Assembly (NCBI GenBank): GCA_013215465.1
Contig: JABSOW010000008.1
Coordinates: forward strand, 97,338 to 161,337
DNA from: Colwellia sp.
Lineage (GTDB): Bacteria > Pseudomonadota > Gammaproteobacteria > Enterobacterales > Alteromonadaceae
DNA: 64,000 nt
Reading direction: 5' to 3'
Notes under the pieces: generated by a model
What the model was told of the DNA's origin: nothing
The model's input: the letters and a program-made list of their open reading frames with translations, nothing else
Databases searched by the model: none
Shown here: one piece after another, positions 40,668-49,598 of the stretch
How the letters are laid out: every line of letters starts with the position of its first letter
Numbering within the stretch: position 1 is the first letter of the stretch
Made by a program: the position numbers and the translations under genes

Positions 40668-40877
40668 CTAAGCCAACAAATCTTTTGGATCGCCTAAGTC
40701 GCATTTTTTGCAATTTAGTTCATAACCCAACATTGAGTTACGGCCTGCTTCAGTTACTACCCATGGACGATTAATAAAAGGCGGATTATGCCTAACATGC
40801 TGAAAATGTCCACAAAGTAACTCAGCTACCCAGTCGTTTTCTTCATCTTTATGGTAACCGGTAATTGATTGATTCAT
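40668..40877 (-). CDS. DUF3565-family protein
   Basis: The 69-residue protein has the family signature ITGYHKDEENDWVAELLCGH, HVRHNPPFINRPWV and a C-terminal CKKCD, suggesting a small zinc-binding fold. AAGG precedes the ATG. No function is known. A 22-bp perfect hairpin lies 12 bases upstream of the start. Confidence 0.85.
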   Translation of the reverse strand: MNQSITGYHKDEENDWVAELLCGHFQHVRHNPPFINRPWVVTEAGRNSMLGYELNCKKCDLGDPKDLLA

Positions 40878-40888
40878 CTAGTGCCTTA

Positions 40889-40936
40889 ATACCAATTGAA
40901 GTAATGAATTGACTAATTCATTACTTCAATTGGTAT
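40889..40936. repeat. Perfect 22-bp inverted repeat (ATACCAAT family)
   Basis: The arm at 40889-40910 (ATACCAATTGAAGTAATGAA and two more bases) is mirrored exactly at 40915-40936 around the four-base loop GACT. This is the tightest member of the ATACCAAT...ATTGGTAT repeat family seen also at 36547 and 58616. It sits upstream of the DUF3565 gene and may form a cruciform or RNA hairpin. Confidence 0.85.
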
Positions 40937-41019
40937 AAGAGGTTAAAAATTGTTGATTGAAACATTGAGCAGCAAAAGCATAAAACTACTTTTAATTCTT
41001 TTGTATAACTTATAGATTT

Positions 41020-41676
41020 TTACTGCTTCATCAACGCTGATTTTACAATAGCAAAACCAATAAGCCCTAATAAAACACCGGTAATTTTATCAATGTAATA
41101 GGCTGCTTTAGTAAACTTGCTGCGTACTTTTCGTGTTGATAGCAGAAAAATAATTGATAGATCCCATAAAAACACAATAACGGTCATCCAAAGACCTAAG
41201 CCTAGCTTGAAAGCAAAACCTATTTCTGGGGTGAGCACTACAGTAAATAAACTAAGATAAAATAATAAATTTTTTGGATTTAATATCCCAGACATAAATC
41301 CTGTAATGAACTCCTTTAAAAAAGTCGATTTAATAGCGCTAGCATTGGTAGACTCAGGCATATCTAAATTGCTATATGAACTTTTACGAGCGCATAACGC
41401 TTGTAGCGCAAGATAAATTAGAAACAGCCCACCAATAACTTTTAACGCAATCATTACAGGAACCGAAGCGGCTAAAATTGACCCAACACCAACCAAACAC
41501 AAGCCAATATATACCGCATTAGCAAACGCGATACCCAGCGCAACACCAATAGCGTTTTTCCCTTCGTTTTTGATTGCACTTTTTACCACGAGCACAAAAT
41601 CTGGTCCTGGGCTTAGCAACGCCAAAAAATGAGCTATTGCAACCGTGACGAATATTCCTAATAAATTTACATCCAT
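41020..41676 (-). CDS. LysE-family amino acid exporter
   Basis: The 218-residue protein has about six membrane helices and the LysE/RhtB signature ALLSPGPDFVLVVKSAIKNEG near the N-terminus. It also shows GIAFANAVYIGL and FMSGILNPKNLLFYLSLF. Such proteins export amino acids or related metabolites. An ATG at 41697 is in frame, but the ATG at 41676 follows AAGGTGA at normal spacing. Substrate cannot be told. Confidence 0.9.
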   Translation of the reverse strand: MDVNLLGIFVTVAIAHFLALLSPGPDFVLVVKSAIKNEGKNAIGVALGIAFANAVYIGLCLVGVGSILAASVPVMIALKVIGGLFLIYLALQALCARKSSYSNLDMPESTNASAIKSTFLKEFITGFMSGILNPKNLLFYLSLFTVVLTPEIGFAFKLGLGLWMTVIVFLWDLSIIFLLSTRKVRSKFTKAAYYIDKITGVLLGLIGFAIVKSALMKQ

Positions 41677-41931
41677 ATGAATCACCTTTTTTATCAATAT
41701 GAGAAATATACGTGAAATTCAAATAAAAAGATAACGAAGCTGAAAAATTAACTACTACGCTTTACCCCAAAGCAACAAAGGCGAGATAACAGCTTAGAAT
41801 GCGACTATTTCATTAGTATAGAGGTTTACCAACAACTAAATCTGAATTCATCGTCCAAGATCAGCGGTAAAATCAATCAAGGAAGAGCATGTGAAGTGAA
41901 TGGTTTTTCTCATTTTATCTAAAATTATGAA

Positions 41932-42957
41932 CTAAAAGTCAGAGGCGTGATATCCCATTATTTTGGGTGTTGTTAAATGGCTTGCTGTGGGGTGTAAGTT
42001 AGTTCTGTAAAACGCATTATCTAACATTAGTTGAATTACTTTATCATAGGTTAATCCATCTTCTATTTCATATGATTTTGGGAAATAGCTCGAATTTTGA
42101 GTCATACCTGGAACTAAATTAGCCTCCATAAAAAAACAATCGCCATTTTTGTTTGATTTAATGTCTATTCGGGCAAAATCTCTTATGCCAAGGTTAATGA
42201 AAGAATTAAGGGCAAGTTGCTTCACTTTATTCAATATTTCATTATTTTCAATTTTTTTAAGCTCTTCAGTATTATCACTTTTTACTTTTAGCCCTAAAAT
42301 TCTAAGGCCATTTTTTGATTCAGGTGGAATGATCTCAATGGGAGAAACAATGAATTCACCATTGGATTTACTTATTATTGCCACCGTATATTCTCTACCA
42401 TCCAAATATTCTTCAACCAGTATAGGCCCACCAAATAACGAATATAAGGACAAAACCTTAGCTTCAAATTCTGAAAAATTTGATACCCATGATAAATCAT
42501 CAATACCATTTCCATTAGCTGCATCTATGGGTTTTAAGAATAAGGGAAATTTAATAGGTAATTCACTTTCACAACGGTGCTGACCAGGTACCGTAGTGAA
42601 ATATTTGGCGGTAACAATGCCTTTATTTTGTAGAATTGTTTTAGCAAGAACTTTATTGGAATCAAATTCCAATATATTCCTTAATGAGCCAGTAAAGTTA
42701 ATTTCATGCCTCATAAAATATTCAGATAACCAAACATTCCCATCATTGTCGGTAGGGATATATTTAACTGCCAAAACCACTAAATCAGGCTTTCTGGCGA
42801 TGATACCCTCTAAATCAACCATAGTTTTACAGACAGTTAGTTGAACATTATGACCCATTTTGTTTATTACCGATAACACGCTGTTACAAGCTTTAATAGT
42901 GCCAAATCCAGTTTCTTTTAATTTTTGATTTGGCGTGGTGATTATCTCTATTTTCAT
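41932..42957 (-). CDS. ATP-grasp ligase, D-alanine-D-alanine ligase-like
   Basis: The 341-residue protein has the pattern of the D-Ala-D-Ala ligase ATP-grasp group: FTGSLRNILEFDSNKVLAK, ATP-site KPIDAANGNGI, VEEYLDGREYTVA, and the metal-binding end RIDIKSNKNGDCFFMEANLVPGM. It is divergent from housekeeping Ddl, and no mur or fts genes are near, so it may join other small peptides or amino acids. AGGAAA precedes the ATG. Decayed DNA starts just upstream. Confidence 0.8.
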   Translation of the reverse strand: MKIEIITTPNQKLKETGFGTIKACNSVLSVINKMGHNVQLTVCKTMVDLEGIIARKPDLVVLAVKYIPTDNDGNVWLSEYFMRHEINFTGSLRNILEFDSNKVLAKTILQNKGIVTAKYFTTVPGQHRCESELPIKFPLFLKPIDAANGNGIDDLSWVSNFSEFEAKVLSLYSLFGGPILVEEYLDGREYTVAIISKSNGEFIVSPIEIIPPESKNGLRILGLKVKSDNTEELKKIENNEILNKVKQLALNSFINLGIRDFARIDIKSNKNGDCFFMEANLVPGMTQNSSYFPKSYEIEDGLTYDKVIQLMLDNAFYRTNLHPTASHLTTPKIMGYHASDF

Positions 42958-43221
42958 TATAATTTCCTGTAAAAAATGAATGATACGTCTAAAATTTTAT
43001 TAATCAAAATACACATGTTGCTGTTTTATAGGAAGGCAAATTAGCAGTAAGTAGCCATTCTTTGATGACTAACTGAGGAAAAGAATACGCTTGTTTTATG
43101 ACGAAAATATGACGCTAAAAAGGTTTTTTGATGACACAGTATACAATGGACTCTTCTCCGCTTATGTGAGGTTGATTTTTGGATAAAAGACAGAATGTGT
43201 TACTGGAAGTGATGAGCACGC

Positions 43222-43410
43222 TTAATAGAAAATGGCTAACCAAACTGCCACTTCATCAGATGATGTTTCTATCACTCGGTGCTGTTCATGAGCTTTGATA
43301 TTTAAGTAATCACCTTGTTTAAGAGTGGCTTTAACACCGTTATATACTCAATTACTCCGTAACCAGATAAAAGAATTACCCATTAATTTTCACTTTGATC
43401 ATACTAGCCG
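43222..43410 (-). pseudogene. Cupin-domain protein remnant
   Basis: Minus-strand translation gives YDQSEN-(stop)-WVILLSGYGVIEY, then after a frameshift NGVKATLKQGDYLNIKAHEQ and HRVIETSSDEVAVWLAIFY before a stop. This is the C-terminal half of a small cupin family with WYDQ..NEWV and GDY.NIPAH..HRV motifs. At least two nonsense changes (TAG for Trp, TAA near Glu) and one frameshift mark it as dead. Confidence 0.7.
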
Positions 43411-43610
43411 AAATCAATAACGCAGCATAAAGCGTTTCTAAACCAGCCCCTTGGGGAAGGCTGAGTAAATCATACTCTGCGTTACATTTATTTTTAAGGG
43501 ATAACCATTAATCAAAAAATGTGCCTTGATATTGATGAGCACATAACGTGCCTGTAGAATGTCTACTTAAGAAAAAACAGACTCTAAAATTGTTGTAAAT
43601 TATGCCTAAA
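43376..43610 (-). pseudogene. Unidentified gene remnant
   Basis: A minus-strand frame reads SRHSTGTLCAHQYQGTFFD, a TAA, then WLSLKNKCNAEYDLLSLPQG and GLETLYAALLISAS before the frame ends. The composition is protein-like across about 75 codons with one stop. Its 3' end runs into the cupin remnant in another frame, so a junction lies near 43385-43405. I do not recognise the family. Confidence 0.35.
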
Positions 43611-43721
43611 AACGTATTGCTACGTGAATTTTATGGCAATATCTTACGAAAAAATATATTTCACCGTTCACCGCGGCTAAAATTTAATTCTGATTTTCTA
43701 AAGTGAGTTATTCTACAGTCT

Positions 43722-43800
43722 ATCGTGGTAGAGCGGCCCGTTACCAGACCGACCACACACAGATCCGGACGAGCTGAACTACCGCATTAGTCTCTTCAGT
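43722..43800 (-). mobile_element. Group II intron 3'-end-like fragment
   Basis: Read on the minus strand, the segment has TGCGGT, then CGTCCGGATCTGTG, GGTAACGGGCC and a final CTCTACCACGAT. From memory this order matches domain V/VI and the 3' end of bacterial group II introns. The domain V lower stem is no longer well paired and no intact maturase is present, so it is a dead fragment. The identification rests on recalled patterns. Confidence 0.35.
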
Positions 43801-44016
43801 TATATTTGGTATAGTTTATTTTAGTGATTTTAACTGTTTGAGTATCAAGGTTCTTTAATGAAAATAAGTCTTCCAAATAATGATAATACTTGAGGTTGGC
43901 ATAAACCTGAACAACTGCCACCACAACCCTTTTAAAATTGGGGTATCGCAATGAAATTGGCAAAAAATCGATATATTGCCGCAAAGGAAAGATAACAGCT
44001 ACAAAAAATCATCAGT

Positions 44017-44034
44017 AAAGTTCAACAGATCCTA
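44017..44034. mobile_element. Solo terminal inverted repeat matching the 15.8-kb MITE
   Basis: AAAGTTCAACAGATCCTA matches the right end of the MITE at 15943-15960 at 17 of 18 positions. No matching left end is seen within 1 kb. A plus-strand frame just before it ends GKITATKNHQ with its stop abutting the repeat, as transposase genes often do, so it may be the tail of the parent insertion sequence. Confidence 0.5.
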
Positions 44035-44152
44035 TCTTTGTTACATTAAATCAATGATAAAAAAAAAAAGGAGTTATTAAATTACTTGCGATATCAAGGC
44101 AGACAATATATGTTTGATTTTTAATAAATGCTAAAAGAGTTAAACCGATTAC

Positions 44153-45010
44153 ATGAACATATTACATATTTCAGATATGCACTTTGGTTCCCGCCACTGG
44201 AAGGGAAACCGTGAAGCATTATTAAATAAATTAAATTCTTATGCGGCTGATCTGGTGATCAATACCGGAGATAATACTACCGACGCTCTGGAAGTTGAAT
44301 TTAAAGCAGCAGGTGATTTTTTAAAATCAATAAAATTTAACCATGTTATTTCAATCCCTGGAAATCATGATAAGCGTAATATGAAGTCTCAAGATTTCTT
44401 TCGCCAATATATAGATAATAGTGATGTTATTTATCCATTAGAACCCCAAAACTGCGTTAAAAAGAAACTATTTCTAGATCAGTATACAACGGGAATTAAA
44501 GAGAATTTTACCGATATTAACTTCATTAAGAAAATTGTTATTGATGGTAAATCGCTATTGGTAGTCTGTCTTGATACTAATGAGGTCTATCAAGACAATG
44601 GCTTTGTTGATAAAGAAATATTACGCTCAATGTCTCATAAAATAGAGCAATCAAGCTATGATGAAATTATACTACTCAATCATCATTCTATTTTAGATAC
44701 CGATGAAGACCCGCTATTCAATTCGAAAATGATCATTGATTTTGTTAAGAAACACAAAATAAAAGATGTATTTTGTGGCCATACCCATAAATTGGAATTG
44801 ATGAAATCGACTGACTTATATAATAATCACTCCTTTATTCAATATAAAAACGGCTCGCTCTCATGTTGTAACTCGGTGAATGATAGTAATATGTTTATGT
44901 TTTATGAAAATTTAGGGGAAAAGGATATGAAAATTCATTTAATCAGAATATTCATTGAAGGTGATGAATTAAGTTTTAAAGATGAAATTATCACTGGTAT
45001 TCATGATTGA
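44153..45010 (+). CDS. Calcineurin-like metallophosphoesterase
   Basis: The 285-residue protein has the dimetal phosphoesterase motifs in order: ISDMHFG (residue 6), VINTGDNT, IPGNHDKR, LLNHHSI, and FCGHTHKLE. Substrate is unknown; the family includes cyclic-nucleotide phosphodiesterases and nucleases. No clear Shine-Dalgarno sequence precedes the ATG. It lies just after the decayed island and could be a recently acquired gene. Confidence 0.85.
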   Translation: MNILHISDMHFGSRHWKGNREALLNKLNSYAADLVINTGDNTTDALEVEFKAAGDFLKSIKFNHVISIPGNHDKRNMKSQDFFRQYIDNSDVIYPLEPQNCVKKKLFLDQYTTGIKENFTDINFIKKIVIDGKSLLVVCLDTNEVYQDNGFVDKEILRSMSHKIEQSSYDEIILLNHHSILDTDEDPLFNSKMIIDFVKKHKIKDVFCGHTHKLELMKSTDLYNNHSFIQYKNGSLSCCNSVNDSNMFMFYENLGEKDMKIHLIRIFIEGDELSFKDEIITGIHD

Positions 45011-45146
45011 TTTTATCAAAAATAAATTTAATTAATTTGGCTCGATATGAATATCATGGTTGTTCTCAATTTCTTCATTAAGAACAAGGGTTGTTGAATG
45101 GTTAATAAACTATCGTTATAAAAATATCATAGGAAATACTTTTAAT

Positions 45147-46451
45147 ATGGGTAAAGATCTCGGCTTGGAAGTTCGAATTGTTATTAGTATGTGTATCGGT
45201 TATGCCATGCTAATGCTTTGTCGAACCGTTGTTGGTGTGGCAGGCCCTGCGATGTTGTTAGATCCCAGTTTGCAACTCGATACCGCTAGTTTTGGTGCTA
45301 TATTAGGTTGGGGAACGGCAGGTAATCTAACCGGTAAACTCACCAATGGTGTGTTAGCTGATAAGCTAGGTGGTAGTAAAGTTTTTATTTTTGCTATCGG
45401 CTTTGCCGCTGTCGCAACTTTTATTTTTGGTACTTTATCAAGTAACACTGCTTTCTTTGCCGTTTATTTCCTGACCGTTTTTGCTAAATCGGCTGGTTGG
45501 CCATCAATGGCTAATATTATTCGTGCGTCGTTTAGTCCATCGAAGCATGGACGTGTATGGGGCTTTATTGCCACCAGTTCACGTATTAGCTCTGTTGCCA
45601 CAACGGTTCTATTAAGTAGTTTATTATTAGTGATGTCTTGGCGAGGTTTGTTTTTTATCGCCGCCACAATTGCCTTAATATGCGCTATTATCCTACCTAT
45701 ACTGTTTAAAAACACGAAGAAAGATTCGAGTGATTTGTCTGTAGAAGCCATGAAAAATACAGAGCCCTTATTCGATAATCATCCTCTGGATAAAGCCGAT
45801 ACTTTTACTGCAATTCTTTTCTTTATAAAGAACAGCCGTTTCTGGTTAATAAGTTTAGGCGTTTCATCACTAGCGGTATTATTTGAATTTCAAGTTTTTA
45901 TTCCTATTTACCTTAGTCAAACATTTGATTTAGCCCCTGCACAGGCCGGTATGGCATCGTCGGCTTTTCCGCTGGGTTGCCTTATTGCTGTATTCTCTGG
46001 GGGGTTTGTTGTAGATAAATTATCGAAAAAGAAACTCATTTTTGCCATGGGCGGAACGTTGGTTGTTGCTATCCTATGTTTATTCACGTTAAGATATTTA
46101 GGCACGGTTGAATTTGATACTCAATTTGAGCTTGCACTAACCATTGGATTGATTTTTACCTTTGGCTTCGCTATTTCACCCGCCTATTATATTCCTATGA
46201 GTGTATTTTCCATAAGTTTTGGTGGTAGACATTGTGGACTTTTGGTTGGTTTGATTGATGCGTTAGCTTATTTTGGCGCAATGATTTTTGATTTTGTCGG
46301 TGGTGCTGTTGCGAATAAAGAAGGCGGGTGGCAAGATTTTCTTTTAATTTTAATTGTTACGTCCATCATTGCGACAATGACGATGATAGCTTTTCTTTAC
46401 GTAGAGTATTTAAATTCAAAATCAAAGCAGAGCTCACTACAAAGCGCCTAG
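45147..46451 (+). CDS. Major facilitator superfamily transporter
   Basis: The protein (434 residues from this start) has about twelve membrane helices and an MFS loop 2-3 motif LTNGVLADKLGGSKVF. The second half repeats it as GGFVVDKLSKKKLIF. The pattern is like the glycerol-phosphate/organophosphate or sugar-phosphate carriers, but substrate is not certain. A frame from a TTG at 45060 exists; I prefer the ATG at 45147 because AGGAAA precedes it and the extra 29 residues are not membrane-like. Confidence 0.85.
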   Translation: MGKDLGLEVRIVISMCIGYAMLMLCRTVVGVAGPAMLLDPSLQLDTASFGAILGWGTAGNLTGKLTNGVLADKLGGSKVFIFAIGFAAVATFIFGTLSSNTAFFAVYFLTVFAKSAGWPSMANIIRASFSPSKHGRVWGFIATSSRISSVATTVLLSSLLLVMSWRGLFFIAATIALICAIILPILFKNTKKDSSDLSVEAMKNTEPLFDNHPLDKADTFTAILFFIKNSRFWLISLGVSSLAVLFEFQVFIPIYLSQTFDLAPAQAGMASSAFPLGCLIAVFSGGFVVDKLSKKKLIFAMGGTLVVAILCLFTLRYLGTVEFDTQFELALTIGLIFTFGFAISPAYYIPMSVFSISFGGRHCGLLVGLIDALAYFGAMIFDFVGGAVANKEGGWQDFLLILIVTSIIATMTMIAFLYVEYLNSKSKQSSLQSA

Positions 46452-46493
46452 AAATACCATTATTCAGTATAAAAAGGTGGGAAAATATTAATG

Positions 46494-46522
46494 TCCCTTA
46501 ACATTGTATGTATGTTAAGGGA
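46494..46522. terminator. Bidirectional hairpin terminator
   Basis: TCCCTTAACAT (46494-46504) and ATGTTAAGGGA (46512-46522) form a perfect 11-bp stem with a seven-base loop. It lies between the convergent MFS and D-aminoacylase genes. T-tracts are weak on both sides. Confidence 0.65.
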
Positions 46523-46542
46523 TTAATTCGCTTTTAATTATT

Positions 46543-48090
46543 CTAGGGTGTTAATACCGTTCCCCAAAACTCGGTAGCAATTTTACCTTCACGCCTTGCA
46601 ATTTTACCATTAACAATAACCACATCAAACCCTTGTGCAAACTGATGTGGTTGCGAATACGTTGCCTTCGCTTTAACTTTTATGGGATCAAAGATAATAA
46701 TATCGGCTTTTTTACCTGCTTGTAATATACCTCTGTCTGATATCCCTAAAATATTAGCGGATTGCGAGGTCATTTTTTGAACTGCGGCAGGTAAAGATAA
46801 TACTTTTCGTTTATTAACATACTCTTCAATGATTTTTGCAAAAGCACCATGCCCACGCGGGTGAAAGCCTTCGAGTCGACCGTCTGATGATATCGCTAAC
46901 AAAGGATCCGAAATTAATCGTGATTGAAGCGCATCATCCATTATAAAATATGCACCTGCAGCGCCTTTAGGCCCAATTTTCATCAGTACTTGCTCAAAAG
47001 GGATTTCTAACACTTGTGATAACTCAGCTAAAGTTCTCCCTGTATATGGAGGAGTACCTAATAGTGTTGCTTGTGGTCCATTTCGCTTGATTATTTTATT
47101 GCGTAAGAATGTTTCTAACTCCTCTTTTCGCTCAATTTTAGCTATATCGAATTGTTCAGTGGTTTTGGCCCAAACAGGAAACAACAGACTAACGCCCGCA
47201 TAACTCGCATTGTATGGGTAAACATCAGCAGTGACATTAATACCAGAACTTCTAGCATCATGAAGTAATTTAAGAATTTTTTCAGCTCTATCCACGCCTT
47301 TACCATAAACAGATTTAAGATGAGCGACATGAACTTTTGCATAATGCCCTTGCTTTAATAGTTCTTGAATTGACGCTTCTAATTGATCATCATCTTCGTT
47401 GCGAAGATGACTCATAATCAAGCGATTATTTTTACCAACTACCTTGGCTAACGCGTTCAATTCATCGAATTGTGCATGAAGCCCTGGGTTATATTCAAGG
47501 CCAGTACTCAGTCCAAAAGTATATTTTAATGTTTTATCTAGTAGCTCGAGCATACGTTGAAGATCTTTTGCACTCGGCTGAACCGTTCGGTTAATTCCCG
47601 TTAAGGTTCTTAAAGTACCATGACCAACGAACATCGCTAAATTAACGGATATACCATTTTCTTCAATTTTTGCTAGCCAATTATTTAAGTTGATAACCTC
47701 AGGACTATCACCGTCTTGCCCTAAGGTAATGGTGGTGATGCCCATGGCAAGAAAATTTTCAAACGCTGGAGTTTTTAAGGGCGAGCCATGGGCATGCAAA
47801 TCAATAAAGCCAGGGGAAACAATACGTTGCTTGGCATCAATGACTATTTTCACCCGTTGAGCTAAAGCACTTTGTGTAAATTCTGACTTGCCAATAAAGA
47901 CTATTTCATCTTCAACAATAACAAGATCGGCAGCAACAGCCTTATTTCCTAAGCCATCTAACACCTGACCATTAATAATTAATAGATCTATTTGGGGGTA
48001 TTCTGCTAAAAAAGGTACTGCATTTTGTTGGCAAGATATCGTTAGAAAACAAAGTGAATAAAGTGCCAGTAATTGTAATATTTTTTTCAT
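46543..48090 (-). CDS. N-acyl-D-amino-acid deacylase family lipoprotein
   Basis: The 515-residue amidohydrolase has the metal motif GFIDLHAHGSPL, later VHVAHLKS and ISSDGRLEGFHPRGHG, as in D-aminoacylases and dihydroorotase-like enzymes. The N-terminus is a lipoprotein signal with lipobox LTISC at about residue 20, so it should be lipid-anchored and periplasmic. It overlaps the NhaC gene by four bases and follows DadA, fitting release of D-amino acids from N-acyl forms or small peptides outside the inner membrane. Confidence 0.88.
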   Translation of the reverse strand: MKKILQLLALYSLCFLTISCQQNAVPFLAEYPQIDLLIINGQVLDGLGNKAVAADLVIVEDEIVFIGKSEFTQSALAQRVKIVIDAKQRIVSPGFIDLHAHGSPLKTPAFENFLAMGITTITLGQDGDSPEVINLNNWLAKIEENGISVNLAMFVGHGTLRTLTGINRTVQPSAKDLQRMLELLDKTLKYTFGLSTGLEYNPGLHAQFDELNALAKVVGKNNRLIMSHLRNEDDDQLEASIQELLKQGHYAKVHVAHLKSVYGKGVDRAEKILKLLHDARSSGINVTADVYPYNASYAGVSLLFPVWAKTTEQFDIAKIERKEELETFLRNKIIKRNGPQATLLGTPPYTGRTLAELSQVLEIPFEQVLMKIGPKGAAGAYFIMDDALQSRLISDPLLAISSDGRLEGFHPRGHGAFAKIIEEYVNKRKVLSLPAAVQKMTSQSANILGISDRGILQAGKKADIIIFDPIKVKAKATYSQPHQFAQGFDVVIVNGKIARREGKIATEFWGTVLTP

Positions 48091-49598
48091 AATCGTTTTC
48101 CAAATAATTTCATCATAATAGCCATGCTAATAAAAAGGACAATAATTGCAATAGGCAAAATATAAGCTGATTCATACGCACCCGCTAAACCGTAAGCGAG
48201 TAATGCCACTAAGCCGGTGACACCCGCATAAGCCCCTTGAGTTGTTACATGACTCAAATGGTTACACTCAGCACCTGCCGATGCCAACACCGTTGTATCC
48301 GAAATGGGCGACACATGATCACCAAAAAGTCCGCCACTTAACACTGCGGCGATGGTTAGATACATTGATGCGCCTAATTCAAAACCAACGGGTACAGCAA
48401 TCGACATTAGAATTGCAAACGTTCCGTAGGAAGAGCCTGTCGATAGCGAAATAATAGCGCCTAGGATAAAGACTATCATGGGGAAATACATCGGCTCTAC
48501 TCTACCGCCAATAATTGAGGCGAGGTAGTCTGCAGTATGTAGATCCTTAGTCACTGAACTTAATGACCAAGCAAGTACTAGCACGATAGAAATATAGACT
48601 AATGATTCGGCGCCTTTAATGAAAACCCCCAAAGATTCGGTGTAAGTTTTGGCTTGATAACGACGCATCATTTCCATGCAGGTTAATGACGCTGCTAAAT
48701 AGGCAATAGCTAAGGTGGAACGAATATGCACGCTAGACAAGCCACCGTGAGTTGCATGCCAAATGATCAAGCCTCCCACAAGTAATAGCATAATGCCTAA
48801 AGGATACAGAAATATACTAATTCTTTGTTCGGTAGCAATGGGCTCTAAGTCATCTTCTGTTTGTGATGTATTGTCTGTTACTTCGGTATTTTCTTGCTCA
48901 TTTAATGAGGTGATAAATTGTTCTTGGCTACGCTTCATTGGGCCGTATTCTTTACCTAAAAAAATAAGAATAGGGACCGTCGCCAAGGCTAAAAAAGCAT
49001 AAAATTGGTAAGGAATAACGTTAATCAAAACCACAAAGGCGTTTTCTTTAAGCCCAATTTCAGCATACGATTTATCTATCAACGAGGTGATATAGGCACC
49101 CCAGCCGATAAAAGGAATTAAAATGCTGATTGGCGATGAGGTCGTATCAAGAATATAGGCTAGCTTTTCTTTACAAATTTTAAATTCTTTAAAGACTGAT
49201 CGATATAAAGGTCCAACAATTAAACTGTTACCCGAATCAGTGAAAAATATGCCTAGCCCTGAAAGCCAAACCAACAATTGAGCCTTCGCTTTACTAGTAA
49301 CAATAGAGGTTAATTTGTTAGCAAAGGCACTAGCACCACCAGAAACTTCAAGTAATTTTACAAAGCCTCCAATGATAAAGATGATCATAATCACTTGCAC
49401 TTGAGAGCCATTAGAAATCTCTTTCAGTACTTGATCTTCCATAGCATTTAAGATGGCATAAAAGAGATTAAAGTCGGCCAATATAAATGAGCCACTCATA
49501 ATGCCACAGGCAAGTGCTAAAAGAACATTCTTGCTATACAGAGCGACGATGATGGTTAATATTGGCGGTAGAATGGACAAAGCGCCATAATCATTCAT
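48087..49598 (-). CDS. NhaC-family Na+/H+ antiporter or amino acid carrier
   Basis: The 503-residue membrane protein has 10-12 helices and the NhaC-type signatures SGSFILADFNLFYAIL, DSGNSLIVGPLYRSVF, TGSSYGTFAILM and GDHVSPISDTTVL. Related carriers move Na+/H+ or couple amino acids to Na+. Lying between DadA and the D-aminoacylase with four-base overlaps on both sides, it more likely imports the product (for example a D-amino acid) than serves pH control; this is inferred. Confidence 0.85.
   Translation of the reverse strand: MNDYGALSILPPILTIIVALYSKNVLLALACGIMSGSFILADFNLFYAILNAMEDQVLKEISNGSQVQVIMIIFIIGGFVKLLEVSGGASAFANKLTSIVTSKAKAQLLVWLSGLGIFFTDSGNSLIVGPLYRSVFKEFKICKEKLAYILDTTSSPISILIPFIGWGAYITSLIDKSYAEIGLKENAFVVLINVIPYQFYAFLALATVPILIFLGKEYGPMKRSQEQFITSLNEQENTEVTDNTSQTEDDLEPIATEQRISIFLYPLGIMLLLVGGLIIWHATHGGLSSVHIRSTLAIAYLAASLTCMEMMRRYQAKTYTESLGVFIKGAESLVYISIVLVLAWSLSSVTKDLHTADYLASIIGGRVEPMYFPMIVFILGAIISLSTGSSYGTFAILMSIAVPVGFELGASMYLTIAAVLSGGLFGDHVSPISDTTVLASAGAECNHLSHVTTQGAYAGVTGLVALLAYGLAGAYESAYILPIAIIVLFISMAIMMKLFGKRL

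Larger units (their letters stand above)
42958..44152. other. Decayed-gene island
   Basis: About 1.2 kb without an intact gene. Within it I find a broken cupin gene, a second unrelated remnant, a group II intron-like 3' fragment and a solo transposon end, each listed separately. The stretch looks like repeated insertion and decay between two live genes. Confidence 0.6.

Noticed and set aside
45060..45146. TTG start adding 29 residues to the MFS carrier
   Set aside because: No ribosome site at the TTG, and AGGAAA precedes the internal ATG at 45147.
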